From positions 1,854,470 to 1,918,469 of the forward strand of contig OX639973.1 in assembly GCA_951828385.1 (NCBI GenBank): a stretch of 64,000 nt of DNA, in the 5' to 3' direction. Positions within the stretch are counted from its first letter, which is position 1; each line of letters opens with the position of its first letter. A program made the position numbers and the translations under genes. Source of the DNA: an uncultured Poribacteria bacterium. Its GTDB lineage: Bacteria; Poribacteria; WGA-4E; WGA-3G. Shown here one piece after another: positions 26,884 through 35,273 of this stretch. The notes below the pieces were generated by a model. The model saw nothing but the letters and a program-made list of their open reading frames with translations. It did not search any database and was not told where the DNA came from.

Positions 26884-28098
26884 ATGGAAAAACAGTTCAA
26901 AGTTAGAGCCGCACATTGCGATTATCGCGCAACGGAAGAGGAAATCTATCACACACTCCGCCGTATCACCGACCCGCTCACGCGCGCTTGGAAACCGATC
27001 GAGAACGCCAAGAAGGTGGTCATGAAATTCAACATGATGAAACCACCTGAGCGGATTATCTACTACGAAGGTCGGCGTCGAGAATTAGTGGATGATGCCA
27101 CCTGCCGGGCAGTACTGCGGTTGATTAAAGAGCATACCACGGCGCAGCTGATCGCGACCGACACAAACCCCTACACGCACGGACATCGGATGCCACCCGA
27201 TTTCAATTACCTGCACCACCTCAAAGAATTTGATGTGCAGTTTGTTGATTCTAACCTGCCGCCCTTTAAGGATTACGATGTCCCCGGCGGCGGTTCAATG
27301 TTCGACCGCTACACATTAAGTGCCTGTTTCGACGATGCGGATGCAGTCGTCTCCGTGGCGAAGATGAAAAACCACGCTTTCATGGGGATCACCTTATGTA
27401 CCAAAAACCTGTTCGGGTTGCCGCCGATGCTGCTCCCGGAAGGCAGGACACGCAGCTATTACCATCATCTCATCCGTCTCTCTTACGTGCTTCCAGATTT
27501 GGCACTCATCACAAAGCCGTGTCTCAACATCATTGACGCACTGACAGGACAATGGGGACGCGAATGGGGTGGCGTTGGTCGAATCTGTAACGCCCTCATC
27601 GCAGGCGATCACCCTATCTCCACGGATACCGTCGGCATGCATCTGATGGGACACGATCCAGCATCTGACTGGCCCACGCCACCCTTCAAACGTGATCGGA
27701 ACCATATTCTCATCGCTGCACAGCGTGGATACGGCACTGTCAATTTAGATGAAATCGATTGGGAGAGTGAAGTCGAAGCACCCTTAGCCGAATTTGATTC
27801 TGTCGAAACGGACACTTCAGAAACAGTCGCTAACTGGCGAAAAACCACGTGTGAGCAGGGACTCATCTATCAAGAGAACCAGAAAAACCTTATCGACCAG
27901 TATCGTGACAATTTCATTTATATGCAAGGCGGTGAAGTCGTCTGGAGCGGACCGGATCCGTCAAATCTCGGCAGCCGTCGGCAGCTGAGCGGCGAAAAGA
28001 AGGACAGCGCACTCTGGCTCAAACTCGTCGATGCCGAAGAACACGAAGGTGAACGTTTCAACGTCTATGAGGAATGCCTGAAAACCTTTGCTGCATAG
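26884..28098 (+). CDS. DUF362-domain protein
   Basis: The product is about 404 residues and matches the DUF362 fold: KKVVMKFNMM near residue 45, TDTNPYTHGHR, a block around ADAVVSVAKMKNHAFMGITL, CTKNLFGLPP, LNIIDALTGQWG and ALIAGDHPISTDTVGMHLMG. DUF362 proteins sometimes carry ferredoxin domains, but no Cys cluster is present here. No enzymatic activity is established. The second ATG is preferred because GGAG lies eight bases before it. It has its own promoter and precedes a PhyH gene. Confidence 0.8.
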   Translation: MEKQFKVRAAHCDYRATEEEIYHTLRRITDPLTRAWKPIENAKKVVMKFNMMKPPERIIYYEGRRRELVDDATCRAVLRLIKEHTTAQLIATDTNPYTHGHRMPPDFNYLHHLKEFDVQFVDSNLPPFKDYDVPGGGSMFDRYTLSACFDDADAVVSVAKMKNHAFMGITLCTKNLFGLPPMLLPEGRTRSYYHHLIRLSYVLPDLALITKPCLNIIDALTGQWGREWGGVGRICNALIAGDHPISTDTVGMHLMGHDPASDWPTPPFKRDRNHILIAAQRGYGTVNLDEIDWESEVEAPLAEFDSVETDTSETVANWRKTTCEQGLIYQENQKNLIDQYRDNFIYMQGGEVVWSGPDPSNLGSRRQLSGEKKDSALWLKLVDAEEHEGERFNVYEECLKTFAA

Positions 28099-28180
28099 TT
28101 TAAACTTGTTTAGCGAGGTCTCCGTGCCTCGCCAAACCACTAACTCATCACAGCACATAACACCGATAGGAGAATCCAAA

Positions 28181-28933
28181 ATGGGTATCACCGACGCACA
28201 AAAAAAACAATTGGACGAACAAGGATGCATCGTTATCCCAGACGTGCTTTCTGATGAGGAAATCAAGGTCTATAGGACAGATATACTGAGATTAGCGGAA
28301 GAAGAGAAGCAGAACGGATTAGCACGTCAACACAGCAACGGCCACGGGCAGCACGTCCGCTGGTTAGTCAATAAAGGCGAGATGTACGAGAGTCTCGTTG
28401 CCCGACCGAAAGTGATGCCGTTCTTTGAACACCTCCTCGGTCCCGACTATACCCTCAGCACACTCACCTCCAACATCATCGACCCAGGGGCACCAGATGG
28501 TGGCTACCACGTCGATAGCGTCTTAGGGGCTATGCCAGAGCCGCTGCCCAGTTTCCCATTGGTGGCTAACAGTCTCTGGCTACTCGACGATTTTACGCCT
28601 GAGAACGGCGGCACCCGTCATGTCCCCAGCATCCATCTCCAACGCATCAAGCCACCCCCCGGCACGACTCATCATCCCGACGAAGTTCGACTTTCCGCAC
28701 CGAAAGGCTCCGTATTCCTATTCAACGGTGCGATCTGGCACTCCGCGGGTGCCAACAAGACCGACCGGCAGCGCATCGCCTTGATCTGTTTCTGTTGCCG
28801 TTCCTTCGTCAAGCCGATGTTCGACTTTGTGCATCATCTCAAACCAGAAGTCGTCGAACGCGCAACCCCAACGATGCGCCGTATCTACGGCTTCGACTCC
28901 CAACCCCAACCCCCAGACCAACCTACTCGGTAA
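28181..28933 (+). CDS. Phytanoyl-CoA dioxygenase-like protein
   Basis: The 250-residue Fe(II)/2-oxoglutarate oxygenase has likely metal ligands H110 and D112 (GGYHVDSVLG) and H187 (GAIWHSAG), with R198 (RQRIAL) placed to bind 2-oxoglutarate. The N-terminal helix begins ITDAQKKQLDEQGCIVIPDV as in the family. AGGAGA lies upstream of the ATG. It is about 80 bp after the DUF362 gene and 11 bp before the nuclease-methylase gene. It is less similar to the other PhyH proteins here than the 35274/36196 pair are to each other. Substrate unknown. Confidence 0.9.
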   Translation: MGITDAQKKQLDEQGCIVIPDVLSDEEIKVYRTDILRLAEEEKQNGLARQHSNGHGQHVRWLVNKGEMYESLVARPKVMPFFEHLLGPDYTLSTLTSNIIDPGAPDGGYHVDSVLGAMPEPLPSFPLVANSLWLLDDFTPENGGTRHVPSIHLQRIKPPPGTTHHPDEVRLSAPKGSVFLFNGAIWHSAGANKTDRQRIALICFCCRSFVKPMFDFVHHLKPEVVERATPTMRRIYGFDSQPQPPDQPTR

Positions 28934-28944
28934 CAAAAAACATT

Positions 28945-31905
28945 ATGCCGAACCAACGCGAAACAACAATCACCAACGAATTGGTGAACATCCTACGCAA
29001 CATGCGCCACGGATGGGAACTCGAAACGGAAGTCAACGCTTTTATTAAAGGCAACAGCGAACTTGATGCTATCGTGATTGAACGCGGCAGAGAACCCGTC
29101 GGGATTGAAGCCAAATTCGCAACCACTACCAATGCCAAAAATCTCATAGAGCAGGCAGAAACAAGACTTGTTCTGGAACTCGAAACGGAATACCACGTCT
29201 TTGGAAAAACCCTCAGTAACGTCATGGCAATCCTTTATCCTGACCGTTTTAAGACGATCCCAGGAAAGGATATCAACTCACAACTACGCGATGCGGGTGA
29301 CCTACAATACAAACTCGTCAATACCGTCGGTGATACCGTAGGACACTTCCCAGAAAACGGATGGGCAAAAGGCACCGTAGGCGACATCGCAAACGCGCTC
29401 CACGTCGGGGCAATGCCGAGCTCTCACCTTGAGACGGCAGCAGAAGAGATGGAGAAAAGTATCAACAAGGCAGCCTACCTACTTGAAGATGCTATCGTTG
29501 ACCATCCTGCTATTGGCAAAAAAATTGAGACAATTCTACACCAAGAGGTTTTCTCTAAAGACGGAGATAACACAGCAGAAAAACCGAACATCCAAACCCT
29601 CCGCATGGCAGCCTTGATTATCACCGATGCTTTTGTCTTCCAAAGTTCCCTCGCCGGTAAAACAGAAATGGAATCTGTCCGTTCGCTCCGCCAATTCCTA
29701 CCGATAATTGATTATGCTGATGTTATTGACGACTGGAACACGATTCTCAAGGTTAATTATCGCCCAATCTTTGAGGATGCCCGAAACCTCGTTGAGGCAC
29801 TCGCTACGGATGATAGACTTGTCAAATATATCTTAAAACTGCTATGTGAGGCTGCAAAAGACCTTGTGGATACCGGTATTGCACAGATTCACGAACTCGC
29901 GGGTATTGTGTTCCAAAAACTCATCACTGACAGAAAATACGTAAAGGCAAACTATACACTGCCAGAAAGTGCTGTGCTGCTTTCCACCCTTGTGATGCCC
30001 GAACTGCCGAAAGGTCCACTCCCGAAAGTCGCAGACTTCGCTTGCGGAACAGGCGCGCTCCTTAACGGCGTATACCAGCGGATCCTATCTCTTTACGAAC
30101 AACAAGGTGGAAACGGCACGGACATCCATCAGCGAATGTTGGAGAAGCACATCGGTGGTGTAGACATCATGCCAAATGCAACACACCTCACCGCAGCTGC
30201 ACTTGCAAGTACGTATGCAGGGGTCAAAATCGGCAGCACGCAAATAGTTACTGCCCCTTACGGCGTAATGGATAATGGGGGTTACGCAATCGGCTCATTG
30301 GAATTGCTTGATGATATAAAACTATTTGACACAGAGGCTGAGCAGATAGGCGGTGAGGAAAACACCGTTGTTAAATTCCAACAGACGTTCCAACACGGTG
30401 ATATTGACATTGTCATACAGAATCCTCCCTTCACAAGACCGGGATCGGATAGCAATACCGATGTGCCAAAATCTACTTTCCAAGGCAGCGATCGACCTAA
30501 GGAAGATCAGAAGTTGATGCAGGCTACGTTGAAATCTAAAAATACAAGAGTAACTGATGGAGCTAACGGCTTCGTTTCTGCTTTCGTAGACCTTGCCGAC
30601 AAAAAACTGAGGAACGGTGGTACAATGGGTTTCATTTTGCCACTGACAGTGCTGAGATCGCCGACTACACAGGAACTGCGGGATATGTGGGCAAACGAAT
30701 ACCACAATGTCATCGTGATAACCATGGCGCAGGCAAAAGCAGAAGACTGCACATTCTCTGCAGACACGACTATGGCAGAATGTATCGTTGTCGCAACAAA
30801 AGGTATAGATGAAAACACAGGACGCGGGAAGTTTGTCTGCCTTGCTGATAAACCACATAGTTCCCTTGAATCTGTTGAAATAGCAAATCGGATTAACAGA
30901 AGCAACGAAACACGAAGACTTGAAGATGCCCCTAACGGCGGTAATACTATTAGCGTTGGAAACACAAACAGCGGTCTAATGTTGGACTGTCCAATAAAAA
31001 ATGGTGTTCCGTGGATCGCAACACGAGCAAGATCCATGGCATTACTACAGATGGCAAACAAGCTGACAACTGGGAAACTACACTTTCCGATGTCAAGAGA
31101 AACTCTACCAATTCACATTTGCCAGGTACAAGATATTGCAAAGGTAGGTTCAGCGGATTCTTATCGGGAAAAAGACGGTCCGTTTATCATGGTTGAAGAT
31201 TATGAGCCAAATAGCGATGGTTATGACGCATTGTGGAAAGTTGACGCACCTTTACAACGTGCTATGATTGCTGCCCCAGATTCTACTGCGATACCACGTT
31301 CAAATGACAATGCTATGGTCAAGCGAGTTTTAGACTGTTTCAGCAAAACTCACTATCATATTAATCTGAGATTTACCTCAAATTCGATTATTTCTTCCTT
31401 TACAGAAAAACCCTCTATTGGAGTTCGCTCAATGATAAACGTATTACTGAACGACCCACGGCACGCAATTGCTTGGACGTTGTGGTGCAACTCAAGTTTA
31501 GGTTTGTTTTGTCACTGGGCACACAGTAGTAAACAACAAATGGGGCGTGGCACACTGCGTCAACAAACATTAGAGACACTACCTACGTTGGATGTCCGTG
31601 AACTCTCTGATGAGGCGTTAGCAAACGCTGATGCAATTTTTGAACGTTTGAAATATAAGCGGATGCTGCCTGTCAATGAGTGTGATCATGACCCTCTGCG
31701 TGAGGAGTTAGACCGTTGCTTACTGACTGAGGTGTTGGGCATTACAGGTGATAACGGGCTTACCTCAATGCAGACACTGCGTGAAATGCTCTGCGCTGAA
31801 CCGAGCATCCACGGCGGGAAGCAGTCTAAGTGCGATCTTGATGCCGAGTTGGCGATGCTTAAGAAAAAGGGGATTCCTTTTCCGAAGTGGTATGTTGAGG
31901 AATGA
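28945..31905 (+). CDS. Type IIG-like restriction enzyme: nuclease fused to N6-adenine methylase
   Basis: The product is 986 residues. An N-terminal PD-(D/E)XK-like nuclease site is visible as D41 (NSELDAIVIE) and E55-A-K57 (VGIEAKF). A helical linker (about 110-340) follows. The methylase has motif I VADFACGTGALLNG (about 361-374) and motif IV QNPPFTRPGS (N491-P-P-F). The C-terminal 650-986 is probably the DNA-target-recognition region. Such single-chain enzymes cut and methylate the same site, so no separate specificity gene is needed. The ATG at 28945 lies 11 bp after the PhyH stop with a weak ribosome-binding site. The larger upstream frame is a shadow over the PhyH gene. Confidence 0.82.
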   Translation: MPNQRETTITNELVNILRNMRHGWELETEVNAFIKGNSELDAIVIERGREPVGIEAKFATTTNAKNLIEQAETRLVLELETEYHVFGKTLSNVMAILYPDRFKTIPGKDINSQLRDAGDLQYKLVNTVGDTVGHFPENGWAKGTVGDIANALHVGAMPSSHLETAAEEMEKSINKAAYLLEDAIVDHPAIGKKIETILHQEVFSKDGDNTAEKPNIQTLRMAALIITDAFVFQSSLAGKTEMESVRSLRQFLPIIDYADVIDDWNTILKVNYRPIFEDARNLVEALATDDRLVKYILKLLCEAAKDLVDTGIAQIHELAGIVFQKLITDRKYVKANYTLPESAVLLSTLVMPELPKGPLPKVADFACGTGALLNGVYQRILSLYEQQGGNGTDIHQRMLEKHIGGVDIMPNATHLTAAALASTYAGVKIGSTQIVTAPYGVMDNGGYAIGSLELLDDIKLFDTEAEQIGGEENTVVKFQQTFQHGDIDIVIQNPPFTRPGSDSNTDVPKSTFQGSDRPKEDQKLMQATLKSKNTRVTDGANGFVSAFVDLADKKLRNGGTMGFILPLTVLRSPTTQELRDMWANEYHNVIVITMAQAKAEDCTFSADTTMAECIVVATKGIDENTGRGKFVCLADKPHSSLESVEIANRINRSNETRRLEDAPNGGNTISVGNTNSGLMLDCPIKNGVPWIATRARSMALLQMANKLTTGKLHFPMSRETLPIHICQVQDIAKVGSADSYREKDGPFIMVEDYEPNSDGYDALWKVDAPLQRAMIAAPDSTAIPRSNDNAMVKRVLDCFSKTHYHINLRFTSNSIISSFTEKPSIGVRSMINVLLNDPRHAIAWTLWCNSSLGLFCHWAHSSKQQMGRGTLRQQTLETLPTLDVRELSDEALANADAIFERLKYKRMLPVNECDHDPLREELDRCLLTEVLGITGDNGLTSMQTLREMLCAEPSIHGGKQSKCDLDAELAMLKKKGIPFPKWYVEE

Positions 31906-31967
31906 TATTAAAGAGATACGATATTTGGATATTTGTAGAGGTAAATCAATGAAAAAGGAGGATTGAA

Positions 31968-32318
31968 ATGAATCTAATTAAAGACGAAAAAGAAGTAAAA
32001 GGATTTCCCTATTTTCAATTGATTGCATTAGGATCAGGGATAGCAGTTGGTACTGCTATTGGAGACCCAATTGGGATATCAGGCGGAGCTATTGGTGTGC
32101 TTGGTGAGTGGGGTTTAGACCGATTTATCACACCACTTATAAGTAAAAGGCAAACTGTAAGATTATTTCAATGGGGAATTCAGGCAGCAGAAGGTATAAC
32201 TCAAAGATTGGCAAACGGGGAAAAATTTCGCGATGATGGATTCTTTGAGGAAACCCCTACGAGTCGGTCTAATATAGATGAAGTCGTCGAATCTACCTTG
32301 AAAAAAGTAATGGATTAA
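31968..32318 (+). CDS. Small Gly-rich membrane protein of a two-gene cassette
   Basis: The 116-residue product has a Gly-rich membrane region (about 22-50, ALGSGIAVGTAIGDPIGISG) followed by an amphipathic helix and a charged C-terminus. AAGGAGG precedes the ATG by about seven bases. Its last codon and stop overlap the next ATG by one base (TAATG), so the two products are made together. It follows the nuclease-methylase by 62 bp on the same strand. No family was recognised. A toxic or pore-forming membrane effector is one possibility, by inference only. Confidence 0.65.
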   Translation: MNLIKDEKEVKGFPYFQLIALGSGIAVGTAIGDPIGISGGAIGVLGEWGLDRFITPLISKRQTVRLFQWGIQAAEGITQRLANGEKFRDDGFFEETPTSRSNIDEVVESTLKKVMD

Positions 32319-32812
32319 TGGATACAACAGAAGAACTAAAAATAAAATTTATGGCGAATTTAACTGAAAATGTGCATTTCGATTCAGATTTTGATATAGA
32401 TACATATCGCCGTCTTTTAAAATGTCTTGAGGAGTTGACTTATCGCCAACTTTGCATAATCAAATTATTTCTGAATGCAGATCAAATTGATTTAAATAAT
32501 TTCGGTAACCCAAATATTACCCAACACTTATCATCAATTCTCACAGATTGTATTGAAGTTCGCGATAAAGGATTCATTAACTCCAACAACCCACTTATGG
32601 AAAAAATTGATGAATTGTATTTAGGTTCTCCTTCTGGTCCTATTTTCGTTGATAAGCACACAGATCCTGAATATCTCGGATTTGCCAACCGAGGATTTTC
32701 TAATATTCTTTGTAAAAACATATTCAAATTTGCAAAATTGGATCAAATTCTTGACGAACACGTAGAAGCAATACTAAGAGAACTAAATCCAGAATTAACA
32801 GGCGTACAATAA
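32318..32812 (+). CDS. Helical hypothetical protein of a two-gene cassette
   Basis: The 164-residue soluble protein is mostly helical. Its start TTEELKIKFMANLTENVHF and the segment LEELTYRQLCIIKLFLNADQ recall C-terminal domains of phage-response proteins in which a helical bundle ends a longer chain, but no named family is certain. It begins at the TAATG overlap with the upstream membrane-protein gene. AT content is clearly higher than in the nuclease-methylase gene, which suggests separate origin. It may sense a signal or control the membrane partner. Confidence 0.6.
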   Translation: MDTTEELKIKFMANLTENVHFDSDFDIDTYRRLLKCLEELTYRQLCIIKLFLNADQIDLNNFGNPNITQHLSSILTDCIEVRDKGFINSNNPLMEKIDELYLGSPSGPIFVDKHTDPEYLGFANRGFSNILCKNIFKFAKLDQILDEHVEAILRELNPELTGVQ

Positions 32813-32849
32813 AACATGCCATACAGAGGTCACCCCTAAGAAGCTTGGG

Positions 32850-32947
32850 ATTCTACACAGATATCGCCCCTACAGGGCTAAAAAGGTTCGATGAAACGCG
32901 TTTCTATAGACATATCGCCCTTACAGGGCTAAAGAACGGAAAACGAA
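32850..32947. repeat. Pair of short direct repeats with internal palindrome
   Basis: Two units of about 30 bp (TTCTAYASASATATCGCCC then YTACAGGGCTAAA) lie about 58 bp apart, centred near 32868 and 32930. Each contains AGCCCTGTA / TACAGGGCT-like symmetry. There are only two units with unlike spacing elements, so this is not a CRISPR array. Confidence 0.55.
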
Positions 32948-32964
32948 ATGTCTTTAAAAATGTC

Positions 32965-32993
32965 TTGATATTCCAATGAATTTATGGCATAAT
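32965..32993 (+). promoter_or_regulatory. Promoter upstream of truncated gene 33060
   Basis: TTGATA and CATAAT are separated by 17 bp, about 66 bases before the ATG at 33060. Confidence 0.4.
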
Positions 32994-33059
32994 TACTAAA
33001 AGTTGGACAATTTCACATTGCGAGAACCGGCCCAAAATCCAATACAACCGTAGGAGATC

Positions 33060-33284
33060 ATGAGATCCCCCCACTATACCGATAATGTTTTCATCAATTG
33101 CCCGTTTGATGTAGCCTATAAACCCTTGTTTGATGCAATGGTGTTTACGGTACATGATTGTGGCTTCATTGCCCGGTATGCCCTTGAAAAGGAAGATGCA
33201 AGTCAGGTCCGTATTGATAAGATTTACACCATTATTTATATCTTTGTGATAGGAAAATGGTTCGTGGCTGAAAGAGGGCGTTGA
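33060..33284 (+). pseudogene. 5' fragment of a conserved NVFINCPFD-type protein gene
   Basis: The first 56 residues (PHYTDNVFINCPFDVAYKPL, FTVHDCGFIARYALEKEDAS, QVRIDKIY) match the start of a conserved bacterial family of about 150-200 residues, remembered here as nucleotide-binding or TIR-like in fold. After KIYTI the sequence becomes unrelated and stops at 33284, so about two thirds of the gene is missing. AGGAG lies upstream of the ATG and a promoter is visible, so a short peptide could still be made. Confidence 0.6.
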
Positions 33285-33307
33285 TTGAAATATGATTTAA
33301 AGAGGTA

Positions 33308-33469
33308 TTGAAATGGCAAGAGAAAGAACTGTCAAACTTCCTCCGTAAGCGAGTCGGGAAACTCACAGTCCGCCAGATTGAACGTGCAGTAAAAAAGGTT
33401 ATTCGTGAGCGGTTGGAGCGAGAGGCAAAAGAAGCAGCACAGGGAGACGCAACCCTTTCAAAAAAATAA
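33308..33469 (+). CDS. Short Lys/Arg-rich ORF, possible gene remnant
   Basis: A 53-residue frame from TTG encodes a highly charged helix (LSNFLRKRVGKLTVRQIERA, VIRERLEREAKEAAQGD). An ATG in another frame stops after ten codons. It may be the C-terminal end of a lost gene. It lies 23 bp before the DUF433 gene. Confidence 0.3.
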   Translation: MKWQEKELSNFLRKRVGKLTVRQIERAVKKVIRERLEREAKEAAQGDATLSKK

Positions 33470-33492
33470 ACCCGTATTCATGGAGATATACC

Positions 33493-33891
33493 ATGCAAAT
33501 TGAAGATTACTTCAACTTTTTAGCAGAAAATGACATTCGCATTAAAGGAACGCGTATAGGTATTGAAACTGTCCTGGACGAGTATATTCACGAGGGCAAA
33601 ACAGCAGAGGCAATCGCTGAACGCTACCATACGGTCACACTGGAACAGGTTTACGCTACAATCCTATATTATCTGCAAAACCGAGAAAAAGTGGGGGCAT
33701 ATTTGGAAGGTTATCTGGAATACTGCCGCAAGGCACGAGAAGAATACGAGAAAAATTTGCCCCCCGTTGTTGTTCGTTTGCGCGCGCTTAAGGCAAAAAG
33801 GCAGACTGTTTCTAATGATTCACGCCCGAACATCCGTAAAGACGGTTCCACAAGCACAATACCGTCTTTGCCCAAAAATGAACAGGAATAA
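33493..33891 (+). CDS. DUF433 antitoxin-like protein
   Basis: The 132-residue DUF433 protein has a helix-turn-helix-like core (about 15-70): IRIKGTRIGIETVLDEYIHE, GKTAEAIAERYHTVTLEQVY, ATILYYLQNREKV. DUF433 genes are typically paired with a PIN-like DUF5615 gene and act as the antitoxin and autorepressor. The end (LPKNEQE) overlaps the expected start of the toxin gene by three bases. GGAG lies nine bases upstream of the ATG. Confidence 0.8.
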   Translation: MQIEDYFNFLAENDIRIKGTRIGIETVLDEYIHEGKTAEAIAERYHTVTLEQVYATILYYLQNREKVGAYLEGYLEYCRKAREEYEKNLPPVVVRLRALKAKRQTVSNDSRPNIRKDGSTSTIPSLPKNEQE

Positions 33892-33944
33892 AGACGCGTC
33901 GGTATCTGTTAGACGAACATATTCCGCCAATCTACCGCACGCAA

Positions 33945-34250
33945 TTGCTTTATCATGAACCATCAGTAACGGTTTGGATGATTGGTGATGAAGGTGCCCC
34001 TTCAAGAAGCACGTCAGACCCTGAAATCTTAAAGTGGTGTGAGCATAACAATTTTAACTTGATAACAAACAATCGCGGGAGTATGCCTCAACATCTTGAG
34101 GATCATGTGGCAGCAGGGCACCACGTACCGGGCATTTTCATTATTAATCTTAAGGTGTCAAGAGGATTGATTATTGAAGATTTGATCCTGATTGCAGGGG
34201 CATCCTATGAAGACGAATATATTGACCAAATCGTCTACGTACCACTCTAA
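33945..34250 (+). CDS. PIN-like (DUF5615/Mut7-C-type) toxin, start codon apparently lost
   Basis: The likely original protein has about 120 residues and begins with KTRRYLLDEHIPPIYRTQLL from codon 33891, preceded by ATA at 33888-33890 rather than ATG. The next usual start is TTG at 33945, giving 101 residues (LYHEPSVTVWMIGDEGAP) but without the acidic DEH segment expected in the active site. Downstream segments (SDPEILKWCEHNNFNLITNN, HVPGIFIINLKVSRG) fit the fold. Either the toxin is disabled or ATA is used. It follows the DUF433 gene directly. Confidence 0.6.
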   Translation: MLYHEPSVTVWMIGDEGAPSRSTSDPEILKWCEHNNFNLITNNRGSMPQHLEDHVAAGHHVPGIFIINLKVSRGLIIEDLILIAGASYEDEYIDQIVYVPL

Positions 34251-34430
34251 TAGGATTTACACCATGCCCAATAAATTGCGCTGCTACCAACCGTACTTCT
34301 TTTAGGAAACGCACTTCTGTCCAAGAAATTCAGGTTTGTAGTAAGGCGATTCATCGCCTGTTTGCGTAAGTCCTGTTGACCAAATCGTTTTATCCCACTT
34401 AAATGAGGAAACGGACAGAAATCTCCAAAA
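34251..34430. other. Short intergenic region with repeat remnants
   Basis: It holds a hairpin (GTAAGGCGATTCATCGCC at about 34340-34357) and one reverse-oriented end of the TAGGACTTACGCA family (34363-34374). No gene was seen. Confidence 0.45.
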
Positions 34431-35219
34431 TTAGTGCCGTTCAATCATTGACTGCTTGAGTGCGCCCCAAGTTACTGCCAGTTTCCGAACGGGTTCAACC
34501 GCCAACGCCAGTGTATGCAATCGCCGCACGTCAGCATCACCTAACGCCCCTTCAAAAATCGCAACCTCATCAATAGCACCGGCATACCAGATACCACCCA
34601 AGTGCTGTGTATAGGCGATTGTCGGTTTCTGCGCGGCACCGTAAGCGATGCTGATGGGATCAGGTGCCGGAGTCGTCTTTTTTAACTCACCATCCAGATA
34701 GATGCGGACGGATTTTTTGCTCTCAACAACCCCAACCACATGATGCCACTCGCCATCCGCGGGGAACGGTGTATAAGCGGAGGGCCAATGCTTTGCTGCA
34801 TTCGCCGTGTCTGCTCGAATCCAGATGCCAACATTGTTATTATCAAGCAGTTGAATGCCGTAGTTGTATTTATCATAGATGGGATTTCGTGTACCAAGGG
34901 TCGGCTTAATAACCGCTTCCATCGTTACGGAGGGGAAGAAAATGTCTTCACCCATTCGTATCAGATCAACAGCACCGTCAAAATCGAGAGCTTCACTGCG
35001 GAACCCGTCGATTTGCTTGGGTTTGCCGATAATGGTGCCGCCGTTCTTCCCGAAAACATCTTCAACGTCTTTCCCTTGAACAGTGTCTTTATCAAAAGTC
35101 CAAAGTGCCGCAAGCCCCATTTTGACTCTTGGGTCCTCGGCTGCTGCGGACTGAATCACCGTGATAGCAATTACGAAACCGACGAAAAGCAGAGCGGAGA
35201 GAGACAATTTCGCTTTCAT
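34431..35219 (-). CDS. Exported LamG-domain protein
   Basis: The 262-residue product has a signal peptide (about 1-27, ending near QSAAAE). One LamG domain spans about 35-235, with GLAALWTFDKDT, RSEALDFDG, VTMEAVIKPT, DGEWHHVVGVVE, VRIYLDGELKKTT and WYAGAIDEVAIFEGAL. The C-terminal VRKLAVTWGALK tail matches that of the paralogue at 7459-8271. AAGGAGG lies upstream of the ATG. It is the last of three genes reading leftward after two PhyH genes and may be coexpressed with them. Confidence 0.85.
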   Translation of the reverse strand: MKAKLSLSALLFVGFVIAITVIQSAAAEDPRVKMGLAALWTFDKDTVQGKDVEDVFGKNGGTIIGKPKQIDGFRSEALDFDGAVDLIRMGEDIFFPSVTMEAVIKPTLGTRNPIYDKYNYGIQLLDNNNVGIWIRADTANAAKHWPSAYTPFPADGEWHHVVGVVESKKSVRIYLDGELKKTTPAPDPISIAYGAAQKPTIAYTQHLGGIWYAGAIDEVAIFEGALGDADVRRLHTLALAVEPVRKLAVTWGALKQSMIERH

Positions 35220-35273
35220 GAATCGTTCCTCCTTAGATTCTGAACCTTATCCATCGCGCCTTCTAAAACAGTG

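Noticed and set aside
28795..28944. N-terminal extension of the nuclease-methylase
   Set aside because: The 50 residues are a frame shadow over the PhyH gene, rich in Arg and Pro, unlike the protein that follows.
30507..31061. 184-residue minus-strand frame
   Set aside because: It is antisense to the methylase region, which has clear motifs.
32850..32947. Possible CRISPR fragment
   Set aside because: There are only two units, each with internal symmetry, and no cas genes nearby.
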